A stretch of 64,000 nt of DNA from JALORV01 sp963766365 (GTDB lineage: Bacteria > Pseudomonadota > Gammaproteobacteria > Burkholderiales > Burkholderiaceae_F), in assembly GCA_963766365.1 (NCBI GenBank), contig CAVXZK010000006.1:62001-126000 (forward strand), given 5' to 3'. The translations under genes and the position numbers were made by a program. Of this stretch, positions 37,184 to 45,598 are shown in pieces; position 1 is the stretch's first letter, and every line of letters begins with the position of its first letter. The notes below the pieces were generated by a model, which ran no database searches, was not told the DNA's origin, and saw nothing but the letters and a program-made list of their open reading frames with translations.

Positions 37184-39004
37184 CTATTCTCCAGATATCT
37201 TTTTTAACATCCTTACTGCATTTTGATTATCCGGATTTATTTCGAGTGATTTTTTGTAATTTATTATGGCAAGTTCACGATCACCGTTATTCATATATGC
37301 TTCAGCGAGACTATCATAACAATTGGCAGATTCCGGATAAAATTCAACATTCAATTTAAAAATCGCCAGGGCTTGTTTGTAATTCTGCTGCCCTAGATAA
37401 ATATATCCCAGATTATTGAGACGGTTTTCGGATACATAGAAATCCTGAGGATTTTTGTATTGTATTTTGCGATACAGATCGACAGCTTCGACAATTTTGC
37501 CATCGGATAGCAACTCCATCGGGATGGTTTCTCCCTGATTCATCTTGTGACCAGAAAGTGGTGCAGCCAGAAATCGGCCAAGTTCATCAGCGAAATGATA
37601 TACAACTCCAAGGGTTTTTTTATCGCGATCCAAAAGGAATTTAAGGTCTCCTTTTCTGAATTTTGTCACAAATTTTCCGTCTCCGACATAATAGAGTTTT
37701 GCGTTGTCAAATCGATTGATCAATAAATAATTTTTTTCATTTTTTACCTCGAAATAATCATCCGATCCAATAGCATAACGTCCGGAATATATCTGAAGCA
37801 GCTCATCATCGATCTCCACGGTTTTATAAACATCAGATAAATAACCCTTCCATTCATAAATCCCTGCGATACCATTGAATATCTCCCGAATCAAGCCCGC
37901 TCCGTTCTGAGAATTCGTAAATACAACCGCCCCATAGCCATCAGTTAAATGAGCTATATATCCGGCAAAAAATCCTCTGTTATCACCAAGGTGCCCGAAA
38001 TAATTATTTTCCCTGATAAATACACCGAAACCGTATTGCGCTGAGACATGGGGTGATAACATTTGTTTTGAAAGTTCCTGTGAGATAATTTTATTTGATT
38101 GGCCATTATACGATTTCTGCAGTTCAATGATATATTTTGCGTAATCAACTGTAGTTGTCCATAGTCCACCCGCCGCAAGTTCCGTATAAACATATCGCTT
38201 GACCTCGAGTGGTAAGCCGTTATTCATATGGCCGGCCGAGGCATAGGTTAATAAATCTGATGGCAACGGTTGTTGAAAAGTGCTGGCATGCATCTCAAGC
38301 GGTTGGAATACCTTCTCGTTTGTAATTTCCGGATATGATTTAAGTTCCACATCAATCGTTAGCTGTTGTAACATCGAATATCCGGGATTCGAATACTGAT
38401 ATTCGGTTCCGGGTACTTTATCGACAACCACCGGCTTTGATTGGGCCGGACTTTCGCCATTCAGAACCTGAAGAAGTGTTGGCAGGTTTTCTGGTAAATA
38501 CGAAAAAGATGGACTATGCATAGCACCACCGCTGTGATTCAACAGAAGCAAGGGTGTGACAGCAGATTTTTTGGTAAATTCATTTTCAGGTAGTTTCCAG
38601 GAAATCAGTTGTTCATTGATGTCCTGATTCAAATCGATCTTTCCGGCTTGCACCAAACTTAAAACGGTTAAAGCCGCGACCCCCTTACTAAGCGACCCCG
38701 CATTAAACAAGGTTTTATTTGTCACAGGGTTTTGAATCTCTGCGTCCATAGCCCCATATTGTCTGCTCCATTCAATATTGTAATCTTTGATTACGGCAAT
38801 ACTAATACCCGGTACTTTGTAATATTTCATCCTGTCTGCCAAATTCAAAGGTGACTCCCCCTCTATCAGGACAACCGGTAATAATCCATTTTCAAATTTT
38901 GTGATCAAGGAATCATGTGGCTGACCATGGCTGACCGTCTGAACCAGAATGATTAAAAATACAAGTATTACAGATATTGACATTTTTTCAGAATTGAAAA
39001 ACAT
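37184..39004 (-). CDS. Exported beta-lactamase-fold serine hydrolase with C-terminal TPRs
   Basis: 606 residues from the ATG at 39004, which has CCGGAGAAA upstream. After a signal peptide (MFFNSEKMSISVILVFLIIL...HGQ) comes a class C beta-lactamase-type domain with the SxxK motif SLSK (catalytic Ser about 104, Lys about 107), and the YxN motif YSN (in EYQYSNPGY). A third motif, HLGDNRGFFAG, replaces the usual HxG. A beta-strand lipocalin-like linker follows (IYSGRYAIGSDDYFEV), then about three TPRs (LGYIYLGQQNYKQALAIF, SLAEAYMNNGDRELAIINY). This suggests a D-stereospecific peptidase/esterase rather than an antibiotic-resistance enzyme. It is a stand-alone gene. Confidence 0.87.
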   Translation of the reverse strand: MFFNSEKMSISVILVFLIILVQTVSHGQPHDSLITKFENGLLPVVLIEGESPLNLADRMKYYKVPGISIAVIKDYNIEWSRQYGAMDAEIQNPVTNKTLFNAGSLSKGVAALTVLSLVQAGKIDLNQDINEQLISWKLPENEFTKKSAVTPLLLLNHSGGAMHSPSFSYLPENLPTLLQVLNGESPAQSKPVVVDKVPGTEYQYSNPGYSMLQQLTIDVELKSYPEITNEKVFQPLEMHASTFQQPLPSDLLTYASAGHMNNGLPLEVKRYVYTELAAGGLWTTTVDYAKYIIELQKSYNGQSNKIISQELSKQMLSPHVSAQYGFGVFIRENNYFGHLGDNRGFFAGYIAHLTDGYGAVVFTNSQNGAGLIREIFNGIAGIYEWKGYLSDVYKTVEIDDELLQIYSGRYAIGSDDYFEVKNEKNYLLINRFDNAKLYYVGDGKFVTKFRKGDLKFLLDRDKKTLGVVYHFADELGRFLAAPLSGHKMNQGETIPMELLSDGKIVEAVDLYRKIQYKNPQDFYVSENRLNNLGYIYLGQQNYKQALAIFKLNVEFYPESANCYDSLAEAYMNNGDRELAIINYKKSLEINPDNQNAVRMLKKISGE

Positions 39005-39052
39005 ATGCACTTTCTCCGGTTGTATATGTACGCAGGTAAATTTTACAAAAGA

Positions 39053-41200
39053 TCACCCTTTCCTCATTTCATTTCTGACGCGATCTGCGGTCATGGGTAA
39101 TTGCAGTATCCGCACGCCAACCGCATCAAAAATGGCATTTGCAATCACGGCACCCATGGTGACAATGGCCGGCTCACCGCCGCCCTGTGCAGGGTCATTT
39201 TTGGCATCGATGATAACTGTTTCTATCCGGGGCAGCCAGGAGAAACGGGGTATCGAGTAGGTGTCAAAATTGAGATCATGGATCTGACCGCCGGTGAAAT
39301 GCAGGTCTCCGGCAAGAGCATATCCCAACCCCATGGTGATGCAACCTTCCATCTGAATTGTGGCACCCTGCGGGTTGATGGCCAGGCCCATATCCTGGGC
39401 ACAAACCACCCGCTTCACGCTTACCTTTCCGCTATCACTGTCCACCACTACCTCGGCCATGGTGGCGACAGAAGTGCCGGCATCGATTCCACAGGCTACC
39501 CCATAACCGCGTCCGCCTTGTGCTTTAGCCGGTTTCCAGTCGAATTTTTCGGCGGCTGCTTCCAGAACGCGCCGCATTTTCAGATCGGTCAGGTTTTGCA
39601 GACGGAATTCAACGGGATCTATTCCAGCCTTATCGGCCATGATGTCAATTTGTGATTCTCTGGCAAAAGTATTCGTATTATTGGCAGGTGCACGCCAGGC
39701 CCCGGTAGCGAACGGATGCGTTCCTGGGTCGCCACGCCAGCCTGAACCGTGCGCAACTGTATTGGAATTCGGAATGGCATAGAAATGCTGCGAACCACGC
39801 TCACCGGCAAAAAACACATGGTAATCCCAAAAACAAATCCGTCCGTTCTTATCGATACCGGATTTTATTTTAACCGCCGCCGCAGGTCGGAATGAATCAT
39901 AAAAAAATTCTTCCTGACGTGTCCAGGCTACCTGAACAGGTTGGCCGGTAATTTTTGACAGGCGGGCGGCTTCAACCACCTGCAGATTTCTTGATTTTCC
40001 GCCGAAACCACCGCCGATGAAAGGTGAAATGACATGAACATTTTCTGCCGGAATTTCCAATGCCTCAGCAACCTCATCCTTCGCCCGGAACGGGGTTTGT
40101 GAGGAAGGCCAAACGGTGGCTTTGTCTCCCTCGACATGGACGACGGCCGTATGAGGCTCCATGGGGGCATGGGCTTTATATCCATCCAGATAAGTCTGCT
40201 CAAAAACCTTGACAGCAGCTGCCTCTCCTTTATCAAGCGCGCCGTTTGCAGCAACCTTTTCACCTTCCGGCGCCACTTTCAATAAATGATCAAAGATCGT
40301 GTCTTGATTCAGATCAGAATCCGGTGTTTCATAATTGGCCTTGATCTTTGAAAGCGCTTCTTCAGCGATATCCGGATAAGCGTGCAAAACGGCTATTAAA
40401 TCGCCATCTTCCACAATTTGAACACCGTCCATCTTCCTTACTTCTGAAAGATCAACAGATACCCGTATTGCATCGTGTGAAGGCGGTCGCAGTATTCTGG
40501 CGTAGACCATCCCGGGAAGTTGAATATCTCCAGCAAACTTGGCCCGACCGGTTACTTTATCCCGGGCGTCCCTGCGGTGCACTGGATGGCCCATTATTTT
40601 AAACTGATCCGGTGTTTTAAGCGGTACGTCTCCGGAGGCATGTCGGCTGATTTTTTGACCTTTAGCCAGCTGTGCATAAGTAACTTTATTATTCTTATCA
40701 ATCCGGTCATAGACGACGCCGCTTTCAACCGATAACTGATCCACCGGCTTCTTCAGAAAGTCGGCAGCCAGTTCCATTAATACCCGACGGCCTTCGGCAC
40801 CGGCAGCACGCAACGGTGGCCCAAAAAAGCGGGTGGACATGGAACCGAAAGTACCCATATCCCAGGGGCAGAGATCCGTGTCTCCCATAACCATATCGAC
40901 CGATTCCAGTTCAACATCCAGCTCGTCGGCAAGCATCTGTGCCAGTGAAGTTATCACCCCCTGTCCCATCTCGATCTTTCCCGTATAACAGGCCACCCGG
41001 CCATCTTCACCAATCTGCAAAAAAGCATTGAAATCCTTAGGTAACTGAGGCCTGGACGGGCGCTGTGCCCATAATGGCAGATCGAGGGTCATAAAAATAA
41101 AGATACCGCCGCCGGCAATTTTTAAAAATTCTCGCCTGCTGACGCTGAAATCCATTAAACGGTCGGTGAAATCGAGATCCAGATCATTATCCTTTTTCAT
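39053..41200 (-). CDS. Molybdenum hydroxylase large subunit (xanthine dehydrogenase/isoquinoline oxidoreductase family)
   Basis: 715 residues. Near the N-terminus SRREFLKIAGGGIFIF is a twin-arginine signal (Arg22-Arg23), which suggests export of the folded enzyme. The molybdopterin-binding features include IGGGFGGKSRNLQVVEAARL, GSGWRGDPGTHPFATGAWRAP and the conserved C-terminal GGGEPAIVTMGAVIANAIFD with the likely catalytic Glu. Like isoquinoline 1-oxidoreductase IorB and aldehyde dehydrogenases of this type, it uses a small [2Fe-2S] subunit, encoded one base upstream. No FAD subunit is encoded, so a cytochrome or other carrier must accept electrons. The substrate (N-heterocycle or aldehyde) is not determinable. 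Confidence 0.9.
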   Translation of the reverse strand: MKKDNDLDLDFTDRLMDFSVSRREFLKIAGGGIFIFMTLDLPLWAQRPSRPQLPKDFNAFLQIGEDGRVACYTGKIEMGQGVITSLAQMLADELDVELESVDMVMGDTDLCPWDMGTFGSMSTRFFGPPLRAAGAEGRRVLMELAADFLKKPVDQLSVESGVVYDRIDKNNKVTYAQLAKGQKISRHASGDVPLKTPDQFKIMGHPVHRRDARDKVTGRAKFAGDIQLPGMVYARILRPPSHDAIRVSVDLSEVRKMDGVQIVEDGDLIAVLHAYPDIAEEALSKIKANYETPDSDLNQDTIFDHLLKVAPEGEKVAANGALDKGEAAAVKVFEQTYLDGYKAHAPMEPHTAVVHVEGDKATVWPSSQTPFRAKDEVAEALEIPAENVHVISPFIGGGFGGKSRNLQVVEAARLSKITGQPVQVAWTRQEEFFYDSFRPAAAVKIKSGIDKNGRICFWDYHVFFAGERGSQHFYAIPNSNTVAHGSGWRGDPGTHPFATGAWRAPANNTNTFARESQIDIMADKAGIDPVEFRLQNLTDLKMRRVLEAAAEKFDWKPAKAQGGRGYGVACGIDAGTSVATMAEVVVDSDSGKVSVKRVVCAQDMGLAINPQGATIQMEGCITMGLGYALAGDLHFTGGQIHDLNFDTYSIPRFSWLPRIETVIIDAKNDPAQGGGEPAIVTMGAVIANAIFDAVGVRILQLPMTADRVRNEMRKG

Positions 41201-41201
41201 A

Positions 41202-41676
41202 TCAGAATCCTCCCTTTATTCCGGCAGCAGCCCTGATCGCTTCTACGATACGTTTATGTGCACCGCAACGGCAGAGATTTTCTTCCATCCCGTCAATAAT
41301 TTGTTCCTCCGTCGGATTGGGATTTTTCTTCAACATAGCATAGGCATTCATGATCATGCCAGGCGTGCAATACCCGCATTGCAGTGCATCATTTTCCAAA
41401 AACGCTTTCTGCAAGGGGTGTAATTCACCGTTTTTTGCCAATCCTTCAATCGTTAGAACCGATTTGTTTTGTATATCCTTCAGCTTTATCTGGCAGGATC
41501 TTACCAGCTTCATTGTCAACCAGAACCGTACAAGCGCCACAGTAGTTTTCGCCGCAGCCATATTTTGTTCCGGTAAGCCCCAGATCTGTGCGTAAAACCC
41601 ATAACAGCCTACGGTCGCTATCCAGGTCGAGGACCACGTTTTTACCATTTAGCGTAAAATTAATATGCTCTCTCAT
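41202..41676 (-). CDS. [2Fe-2S] subunit of molybdenum hydroxylase, frameshifted
   Basis: About 158 residues. The N-terminal plant-type ferredoxin domain has GLTGTKYGCGENYCGACTVL (cluster cysteines C-x4-C-x2-C), and the C-terminal helical domain has ALQCGYCTPGMIMNAYAML and EENLCRCGAHKRIVEAIRAA. The frame breaks near 41,510: VDNEAGKILPD in one frame, VRSCQIKLKDIQ in the other; removing one G restores VDNEAVRSCQ. The span is 3n+1 bases. It is the electron-transfer partner of the large subunit that follows one base downstream on the minus strand. Confidence 0.9.
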
Positions 41677-41852
41677 GTCAGACTCCTCACCGCATATATC
41701 CGGTTTAAAATTGATTTTATATTGAACTAAATCATTCTCTGCATCTGCGGCCGCGTTCCATCCTTTTGTTTACAAGCGATCATATCCAGGCAAAAAGATC
41801 GAACAGGTAGTTATGAGTTTTAAACAGGCAGATATAACATCTGAGCGGCATT

Positions 41853-42191
41853 TTACCCGCTCAATGCCCTATGCACCATTACAACAACGAGAATGGCGAA
41901 GACGACCAAGCTGATTCCGAGTACCGCGCGTTTCTTTCGATGTGAGAGATAAACCGTTTCATCGAGGTAAATACGATGTGAATCGATATATACAACCACC
42001 CCCGCTGATCTGAGGCGCGAGAGCCTCCAGCGAAGGAACAGCTTGAAGGATGGGGGTGTCATAGAAGTCTGTGGGGACATCGCGCCGGCGCGTCGAAATC
42101 GTGAAATAAGCCGCTGCTCGATCCCCATAAAGACCGTTGCAAGAATGCCAAGAATCGCACCAGTAATTTGAAGGACTTCAACTAAGCGCAT
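41853..42191 (-). CDS. Small membrane protein of unknown function
   Basis: 112 residues. It has one N-terminal hydrophobic segment (LQITGAILGILATVFMGI), a basic middle (RRAGAMSPQTSMTPPSFKL, then RWRLSRLRSAG), and a C-terminal helix (AVLGISLVVFAILVVVMVH) preceded by SHRKKRA. The family is unknown. G+C is higher than in the surrounding DNA. Confidence that it is a true gene is moderate. Confidence 0.5.
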   Translation of the reverse strand: MRLVEVLQITGAILGILATVFMGIEQRLISRFRRAGAMSPQTSMTPPSFKLFLRWRLSRLRSAGVVVYIDSHRIYLDETVYLSHRKKRAVLGISLVVFAILVVVMVHRALSG

Positions 42192-42837
42192 ATGACTTCA
42201 TGTCGGATTGAGCCGTGATCGGGGTCGGGGAAACAAGATCATTATTTGATTTTACTGATTTACGCCCGCTTATTGGTCGAAAGAAACATATTTTATATAC
42301 CTGTTTTCCCCTCATTGTACAGCCAATCAAATAATTTACCGCCAATATTTTATTTAAAGCTGATTTTTATCCGGATTTGAGGTTAACGTAATCACACGTC
42401 TTTACCAAGGACTACATAAAATATACAAAGGGATGGATAAATCTCAAAGCCGAATCTTGGGACATCTTTATATTTTAATTCCGGAATTCTCGAATGGGAA
42501 CTCGGTCAATAATTAAATTTTATCCCGAAAGGATATAATGCATGGCGCGGCAATTTATAGGCTTTGTGGGCAAAAATATTAACCACGGATTAACAGGGAT
42601 CATTAGAACTACTTAAATATGCTTTATCCGGTGGTAACAGGTGGAATTGTATTGACAAAAAATTCCGTGTGATTCCGTGGTGAACTATAATTTTTATACA
42701 AAGGGTATAATATGGGTAAACCGGGCCAATGCGACCCGGTTAACCCTGTACAAGATTATATGATAAAGATAATATGTATATCTTACATAAATACTACAAA
42801 TCGTAGTGCCACCCGGCACCAACCAGATCAAATTATT
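42192..42837. other. Intergenic region with repeats
   Basis: AT-rich stretch that contains AACCACGGATTAACAGGGAT (42,579-42,600) and AATTCCGTGTGATTCCGTGG (42,661-42,680), members of the same dispersed repeat style in opposite orientation, and a terminator near 42,714. No gene is supported. Confidence 0.55.
42714..42746 (-). terminator. Probable terminator of the OmpA-type gene
   Basis: GGGTAAACCGGG (42714-42725) pairs with CCCGGTTAACCC (42735-42746) with one mismatch and a 9-base loop. It lies about 90 bases beyond the stop of the leftward gene; T-richness after the stem is moderate. Confidence 0.5.
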
Positions 42838-43242
42838 TTACTTGATACGGTAAAATTCTATTCTCCGGTTTTGAGCCCTGCCATCACGGGTGCTATTTGG
42901 TGCGATCGGATTTTCCGGACCGAATCCCTTGGTCCTAATCCGATAGGATGGAATACCCTGACTCACCAGATATTGTCTAACTGTATCCGCCCGGCGTTGA
43001 GAAATCCGGATATTACCTTCGTCACTGCCTGTGTTATCCGTATAACCGCGAATTTCGACTTCAATATCGGGATATTTCTGCATATCCCCGGCTACTTTAT
43101 CCAGAATGTTCATAGAGTTTACCGTTAATTCGGAACTTCCGGAAGCGAAATTTACCCCTTCAAGAACGATTGATTGCCCCACATCGACTGCCGGTTTTGT
43201 ATCCGGACACCCATCTTCATCCTGATATTCATTAAAGGTCTC
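42838..43242 (-). CDS. OmpA-family C-terminal domain protein, 5' end lost at the junction
   Basis: Only the last about 135 residues are from this gene: NEYQDEDGCPDTKPAVD (end of a thrombospondin-type-3, calcium-binding linker) followed by the OmpA/MotB peptidoglycan-binding domain, with NFASGSSELTVNSMNILDKVA, VEIRGYTDNTGSDEGN, ISQRRADTVRQYLVSQGIP and GFGPENPIAPNSTRDGRAQNRR. The upstream part (signal peptide and beta-barrel or repeats) is missing because the sequence switches to GC-rich DNA of another kind at about 43,242. Residues read upstream of AETFN have nothing to do with this family. Confidence 0.87.
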   Translation of the reverse strand, partial: ETFNEYQDEDGCPDTKPAVDVGQSIVLEGVNFASGSSELTVNSMNILDKVAGDMQKYPDIEVEIRGYTDNTGSDEGNIRISQRRADTVRQYLVSQGIPSYRIRTKGFGPENPIAPNSTRDGRAQNRRIEFYRIK

Positions 43243-43250
43243 CGCCTGAT
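43235..43250. other. Chimeric junction between two genomes
   Basis: To the left the minus strand reads the OmpA linker (ETFNEYQDEDGCPD). To the right the plus strand reads flippase sequence (RLMGNVANKALAAVVAL). Both genes are cut at the same place and in opposite directions. G+C rises sharply within about 20 bases. No transposon, integrase or attachment site is visible. Confidence 0.85.
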
Positions 43251-43968
43251 GGGCAACGTCGCGAACAAGGCGCTCGCCGCGGTGGTTGCGCTGACCTCTT
43301 TCGCCTTCCCGCATGCCACCGGGCTGCACGCTGCCGGTGGCCGCGAACGGATAACCGAATTTAACGACGCACTCGAGCGAGGCGTGATTGCGATCGTCGC
43401 ACCGCTGCTGCTTCCTGGCGTTCTGCTGGCGGCGCCGTTCTTTCGCTTGTGGCTCGGTGAACAGGGCACGCCCGAAGTGGTCACCGTGTTCCGCATTCTC
43501 TGGATTGCGTTCTGCATCCCCGCCGTTTCGATACCGGTCAGCACCATCGTGGCGGCCTACGGCAGAGCCGGCTTGCCGGCGCGGTTTGCGACGCTCACCG
43601 CGATCGTGGTCGTCATCGCCATCGCACTCCTCGTACCGCGCTGGGGCGCGAGCGGCGCCGCCGTCGCAATGCTGCTTGGACTCGGAACGTCGCTCGTGTT
43701 CCGGGCGGTTGCACGACGCTCCCTGGCACTACGAGCGCCCGCGGGTCGGCTCAGGTTCCTGACCGGAATCGCCGTCGGCCTTGCCGGCCAACTGCTCGTG
43801 CTGCTGCTCGGCATGCACTCGTCGACCTGGCTGCAATGGGTCGTCAGCGGGGCGGCAGCGCTGACAGTGTTCTACGCCGTGCGTGCTATCTTCGGCCTGC
43901 TTTCGCCGGAGGAAAAGCAGCTGCTCAATCGGCTTACCGCAGGCCGCCCGCGAGCAGACTCTCCCTGA
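43243..43968 (+). CDS. Polysaccharide flippase (Wzx/MVF-type), C-terminal part
   Basis: About 241 residues remain; the N-terminal half is lost at the junction. Hydrophobic helices alternate with basic loops: LAAVVALTSFAFPHATGLH, then GVIAIVAPLLLPGVLLAAPFFRLWLG, IAFCIPAVSIPVSTIVAAYG, ARFATLTAIVVVIAIALLVP and GIAVGLAGQLLVLLLGMHSS. The pattern GEQGTPEV...FRILWIAF...YGRAGLPA matches the second half of MATE/Wzx-type lipid-linked oligosaccharide flippases. It is the first gene of a surface polysaccharide cluster, four bases before the next gene. Confidence 0.8.
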   Translation, partial: RLMGNVANKALAAVVALTSFAFPHATGLHAAGGRERITEFNDALERGVIAIVAPLLLPGVLLAAPFFRLWLGEQGTPEVVTVFRILWIAFCIPAVSIPVSTIVAAYGRAGLPARFATLTAIVVVIAIALLVPRWGASGAAVAMLLGLGTSLVFRAVARRSLALRAPAGRLRFLTGIAVGLAGQLLVLLLGMHSSTWLQWVVSGAAALTVFYAVRAIFGLLSPEEKQLLNRLTAGRPRADSP

Positions 43969-43971
43969 ACG

Positions 43972-44847
43972 ATGGCCTTCCTTCCGCAGATCAAGCGTTC
44001 GCTCAAGTATGTGTTGCACGCGCCGGCGTCGCCTGTCGCGACGCTGCTTGGCACTTCGTTGCAGCTCGAACTGTCGCGCGAACTCGCCCGCTTGCAATCC
44101 GAAGTGCGAGAAGCCATGCCGGAAAGCCCTGCGGGTTTCGGCTACAAGGTCTACTCGCAGGCGGACGAGGACGGCATCATCGCTCACATCTGCGGTCGGC
44201 TCGGCATCGAGAACGGCTCGTTTGCCGAAATCGGCTGCGGCGACGGCCGCGAGAACAACTCGCACTGCCTTCTGCTGAAAGGCTGGCGGGGTCTCTGGAT
44301 CGACGGCGATCCGGCGAACATCGCTGCCATCCGCGCGGCGCTGCCGGTCAGTGATCGATTGCGCGTGATCGAGGCGATGGTGACGCGGGAGAACGTGACG
44401 GCGCTCCTGGAAACCGAGGTATCCAGGCTCGGCGCACTGGACCTGCTGTCGGTCGACATCGACGGCAACGATCTGCAGGTCGCCGCGCCGGCGGTCTCGG
44501 CATTCGGTCCCCGGATCCTGATTGGCGAGTACAACGCCAAGTTTCCCTATCCGATGCGGGTGTCCGTTAAATACGAGCCGAAGCGCGCCTGGCAGGGCGA
44601 CGACTATCAGGGTTCGTCATTGGCGGCCTGGGTGGACGCGTTTGCGGCTGACTACGGTCTCGTGTGCTGCAACCTCGCGGGCACCAACGCTTTCTTTGTT
44701 CGTCGTGACTGCCTGGGCGCGTTCATCAATTACCCGCCCGAGCAGCTCTATCAGCCCGCTCGCTTTCACCTGACCGCGCTGCAGTCGGGGCATTCGCCCA
44801 GCCTGTCGTTCCTGGCTGACGCGCTAGGACGTGGCGACAGCGTGTGA
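43972..44847 (+). CDS. FkbM-like methyltransferase-domain protein
   Basis: 291 residues. After an N-terminal helical stretch, NGSFAEIGCGDGRENNSHCLL is a SAM-binding-like glycine loop, and LDLLSVDIDGNDLQV resembles the DVxGxE-type segment of FkbM methyltransferases. The tail (YQGSSLAAWVDAFAADYGLVCC, NAFFVRRDCLG) is typical of a subfamily found in polysaccharide clusters. It may methylate a sugar or be a non-methylating relative. The gap to the flippase stop is 3 bases, and 12 bases separate it from the next gene. Confidence 0.75.
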   Translation: MAFLPQIKRSLKYVLHAPASPVATLLGTSLQLELSRELARLQSEVREAMPESPAGFGYKVYSQADEDGIIAHICGRLGIENGSFAEIGCGDGRENNSHCLLLKGWRGLWIDGDPANIAAIRAALPVSDRLRVIEAMVTRENVTALLETEVSRLGALDLLSVDIDGNDLQVAAPAVSAFGPRILIGEYNAKFPYPMRVSVKYEPKRAWQGDDYQGSSLAAWVDAFAADYGLVCCNLAGTNAFFVRRDCLGAFINYPPEQLYQPARFHLTALQSGHSPSLSFLADALGRGDSV

Positions 44848-44859
44848 TCGGGGGGAACG

Positions 44860-45598
44860 ATGAAACAGGGCGAAATCGACTACATGCAGAACCTGGGCGA
44901 GGAAGGGGCGGTTGCCGCTTACGACAAGCCGTTCTCGCACCACACCTGCTCCAAGAACCTGGTCGATCTCGGCATCATCATGGCGCTGCTTCCGCCTGCT
45001 CCGGCCCGACTGCTGGATCTTGGCTGCGGCACCGGTTGGACCAGCGCATTCTTCGCGCGACGCGGCTATCACGTGACCGGGCAGGACATCGCGCCAGAAA
45101 TGATCGAGTATGCCGAGCGCAACCGAGCACGCTACGAAGCAAGAAACCTGGAGTTCATCGTCTCGGATTACGAGTCGATGGCGTTCGAAGTGCCGTTTGA
45201 CTGCGCCGTTTTCTACGACTCGCTGCACCATGCCGTAGATGAGCGTGCGGCGCTTCAGGGCGTTTATCGTGTGCTGCGCCCGGGAGGCGTGCTCGTCACC
45301 CACGAGCCCGGTGCCGGACATTCGCAAAGCCCCGAGTCATTGCGGGCCATGCAGCTCTACGGCGTGACCGAGAGGGACATGCCGCCCTTCCACATCCGCG
45401 AAGTGTGCAAGGAAATCGGCTTCTCGAAGTTTGAGTTCCTGATCGATCCGACGCTCGCGGTTATTGCCGCATACGGTCTCAACCTCATTACCACCGAGCG
45501 CAATCGCCGGCCCTGGTGGAGACGCCCGATCACTTTGGCTCGTCTGCTGAGCGATAGGAAGCTCGCAAACCGGGGGACTGTGCGTGATCACGAAGTGA
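44860..45598 (+). CDS. Class I SAM-dependent methyltransferase, frameshifted near the end
   Basis: About 246 residues. RLLDLGCGTGWTSAFFARRG is motif I (SAM binding), followed by VTGQDIAPEMIEYAERN, FDCAVFYDSLHHAVDE and VLRPGGVLVTHEPG, the full Methyltransf_11 pattern. The frame continues into the next gene, because a base seems missing in the G-run near 45,573; with one more G the chain ends with GLCVITK and a TGA at 45596-45598, which fits this family. The stop overlaps the GTG start of the next gene. A role in modifying a glycan or lipid is likely. Confidence 0.75.

Noticed and set aside
41853..42191. A transfer signature in the GC-richer small membrane protein gene
   Set aside because: The compositional difference over about 340 bases is too small and too short to support this.
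43235..43250. Horizontal transfer as an explanation of the GC change
   Set aside because: Two genes are cut at the same base in opposite directions, the right side keeps long gammaproteobacterial synteny, and no mobility gene is present. An assembly artefact explains this more simply.
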